A DNA stretch of 54,772 bases from an uncultured beta proteobacterium (lineage in GTDB: Bacteria > Pseudomonadota > Gammaproteobacteria > Burkholderiales > Burkholderiaceae). This document shows positions 53,437 through 54,772 of the stretch, piece after piece. The notes under the pieces are model-generated. The model was given only the letters and a program-made list of their open reading frames with translations. It was not told where the DNA came from and did not search any database. Location: contig CAIKFU010000019.1 of assembly GCA_903826775.1 (NCBI GenBank), positions 1 to 54,772 of the forward strand, written 5' to 3'. The position numbers and the translations under genes were made by a program. The stretch's first letter is position 1; each line of letters starts with the position of its first letter.

Positions 53437-54405
53437 CTACTGAGCTTCTTTTAGCAGCCCAGCTTTTTGCATAATTTCTTTAACTGTCTCACGGCGCTTA
53501 TCAAAGCTTGGCACTATTTTATCTGGTGATTGGTATTCCCAACGAGCATCTCGATCATTAACGAATTTAATAAATTCAGGATCGTTAGCCGCCTTTTCAA
53601 TTGCAGCAATTAAAATTGAGGCAATATTCTTGGGTAAATTGGGCGGAGCAATGATTGCATTAGTCGATTCCCAACTAGCGTTATATCCAAGCTCTTGCAA
53701 AGTTGGAAATTTATCGTATGGTGATGCAGCCCTACCATCTGAAATAGAAGCCAAAAACTTAACTTGTCCTCCTTGTAGCATGCTTCTTGCAGACGCGAGT
53801 CCAGAAACACCAAGTTCAGCATGACCTCCTGCCACTAAAGCAGCAACTGCAGCCCCAGCACCAGTTACTGGGATGCTTGCCATATCCAAATTCGTACCAG
53901 TTAGGAAAGTTTTTGCAGCAACCCACCAACTTTGACCAATGCCTGCCGTTGCAAGATTGATTTTTCCAGGGCTGGCCTTCCCATATGCTATTACCTCTTG
54001 TATGGTATTAAATTTTAATTCGCTTGTAGTCGATGCAATAAGAATTGGGAAGAAGGTGGCGTATGCGCCAAGTTGAGTAAAGTCCCTATAATCTAGTGGA
54101 GATAATCCTTGTAATTTATTTGTAAGAATTGTCGCGGATGTCCATCCTAGGGTGTATCCATCAGGTTTTGCGTTATATATTTCACGATACCCAATTACGC
54201 TGCCAGCACCTGGCTTATTCAAAATCAAAACTGGTTGCCCAAGTATTCTGGAGACCCTTTCCATCAATGGCCTTGCAAGAACATCACCATCAGATCCCGG
54301 CTCAACAGCTAAGATAAAAGTAATTGGCTTATTTGGATAAACATCAGCAGACCATGATGTATTTGAAAAAATTAAACTACAAAATATTAAGGCAACTATT
54401 TTCAT
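53437..54405 (-). CDS. Bug-family periplasmic receptor (TTT type), fourth copy
   Basis: The 322-residue receptor has a signal peptide MKIVALIFCSLIFSNTSWSADVYP. The ligand loop is divergent, reading LAVEPGSDGDVLARPL instead of PFxPGGxxDxxAR. It continues with NKPGAGSVIGYREI and LATAGIGQSWWVAAKTF. AAGGAG at 54415-54420 on the minus strand precedes the start. The changed loop suggests a ligand different from that of the other three. It is transcribed toward the GMC gene and may serve that set. Confidence 0.9.
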   Translation of the reverse strand: MKIVALIFCSLIFSNTSWSADVYPNKPITFILAVEPGSDGDVLARPLMERVSRILGQPVLILNKPGAGSVIGYREIYNAKPDGYTLGWTSATILTNKLQGLSPLDYRDFTQLGAYATFFPILIASTTSELKFNTIQEVIAYGKASPGKINLATAGIGQSWWVAAKTFLTGTNLDMASIPVTGAGAAVAALVAGGHAELGVSGLASARSMLQGGQVKFLASISDGRAASPYDKFPTLQELGYNASWESTNAIIAPPNLPKNIASILIAAIEKAANDPEFIKFVNDRDARWEYQSPDKIVPSFDKRRETVKEIMQKAGLLKEAQ

Positions 54406-54772
54406 GTTGGGTGTCTCCTTGAATAATTTATTTATTGTCGATGCTTATTTTAAGATTAAATTCATAACAATTACTAAAACATCAGTACTTCTTGGTGAAT
54501 ATGAGCTATTAAATAAATAAGAGAACTTTGATATTGAGGCTCGATTTATCTATTAATTCTTACTTATAGAATGACAATATCATTTCCCCCATAATTAGTA
54601 TATTTAAGTCATGATATTAATCAGTTGTTTAAAAATTATCAATGCGCTACAAAAATAAATTAATGTTTTTGAAAAAATAATAGACCGATTGGGTTTAGGT
54701 GTCTAGGCCAATAAATATAAATTTCCGTATGAGTACTTTCACTGCTTGAGAATTTTTGATTTATAGATTAGG
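54406..54772. other. 367-base A/T-rich gap with no gene seen
   Basis: Apart from the ribosome site of the Bug gene I see no coding region. Short inverted repeats such as ATTCT/AGAAT (within a 17-base unit near 54556) and ATTGG/CCAAT (54688-54692 with 54708-54712) occur, but none is strong. It presumably holds the promoter of the minus-strand Bug gene and one for a gene beyond the window. Confidence 0.5.

Noticed and set aside
1..54772. Mobile element, prophage, integrative element, CRISPR array, tRNA or rRNA
   Set aside because: No transposase, integrase, terminal repeats, spaced identical repeats or RNA gene structure was noticed on either strand; all long open regions are metabolic genes.

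Overview
The window looks like the chromosome of a low-GC betaproteobacterium (order Burkholderiales, most like a Polynucleobacter-type freshwater organism). The basis is the A/T-rich but fully coding DNA, the liuR-liuABCDE arrangement with a MerR-type LiuR, and four periplasmic 'Bug' receptors of the tripartite tricarboxylate transporter (TTT) type, a family strongly expanded in Burkholderiales. The lineage is inferred from gene content, not from a marker gene. I saw no tRNA, rRNA, CRISPR array, insertion sequence, integrase, phage gene or obvious pseudogene. Almost every gene is an enzyme, transporter part or regulator of carboxylic-acid or acyl-CoA catabolism.

Layout. (A) 130-3632: a 3-hydroxyisobutyrate-dehydrogenase-like oxidoreductase followed by a two-subunit molybdenum hydroxylase. 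(B) 3659-5770: a secreted alpha/beta hydrolase and a divergent EamA/DMT permease; two perfect palindromes lie between them. (C) 5928-13513: liuR and the leucine/isovalerate operon (thioesterase, liuA, liuB, liuC, liuD, liuE), with LiuR-like boxes in front of both liuR and the operon. (D) 13504-21776, minus strand: a seven-gene operon with an AMP-forming acyl-CoA ligase, a complete LIV-type ABC transporter and a second, PaaK-like ligase, divergent from a Crp/Fnr-type regulator and an alpha-methylacyl-CoA racemase-like gene (21884-23649). (E) 23656-33427: a LysR regulator divergent from a valine/isoleucine operon (mmsA, enoyl-CoA hydratase, mmsB, 3-hydroxyisobutyryl-CoA hydrolase, two acyl-CoA dehydrogenases, a 3-hydroxyacyl-CoA dehydrogenase and a thiolase).

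(F) 33548-42181: IclR regulator, Bug receptor, Asp/Glu-racemase-family protein, CitE-like lyase, acyl-CoA dehydrogenase, class III CoA-transferase, MaoC hydratase, HIBADH-like and SDR dehydrogenases and a cupin. The set fits uptake, CoA activation, oxidation, hydration and retro-aldol cleavage of a branched dicarboxylate-like acid (itaconate/methylsuccinate-like logic). (G) 42363-48667: a second IclR gene, Bug receptor, D-2-hydroxyacid dehydrogenase, M24 metallohydrolase, SDR and amidohydrolase; a shared palindromic element precedes both the regulator and the Bug gene. (H) 48670-54405: two more Bug receptors on the minus strand flanking a plus-strand set of FAH-family hydrolase, a ModA-like binding protein without signal peptide, and a GMC oxidoreductase.

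Together C, D and E form a branched-chain acyl-CoA catabolic island that lacks, inside the window, the branched-chain aminotransferase and ketoacid dehydrogenase but contains ligases and a transporter. F to H are three modular Bug-linked pathways of unknown substrate and are the best candidates here for undescribed biochemistry. No TctA/TctB permease accompanies any of the four Bug receptors.
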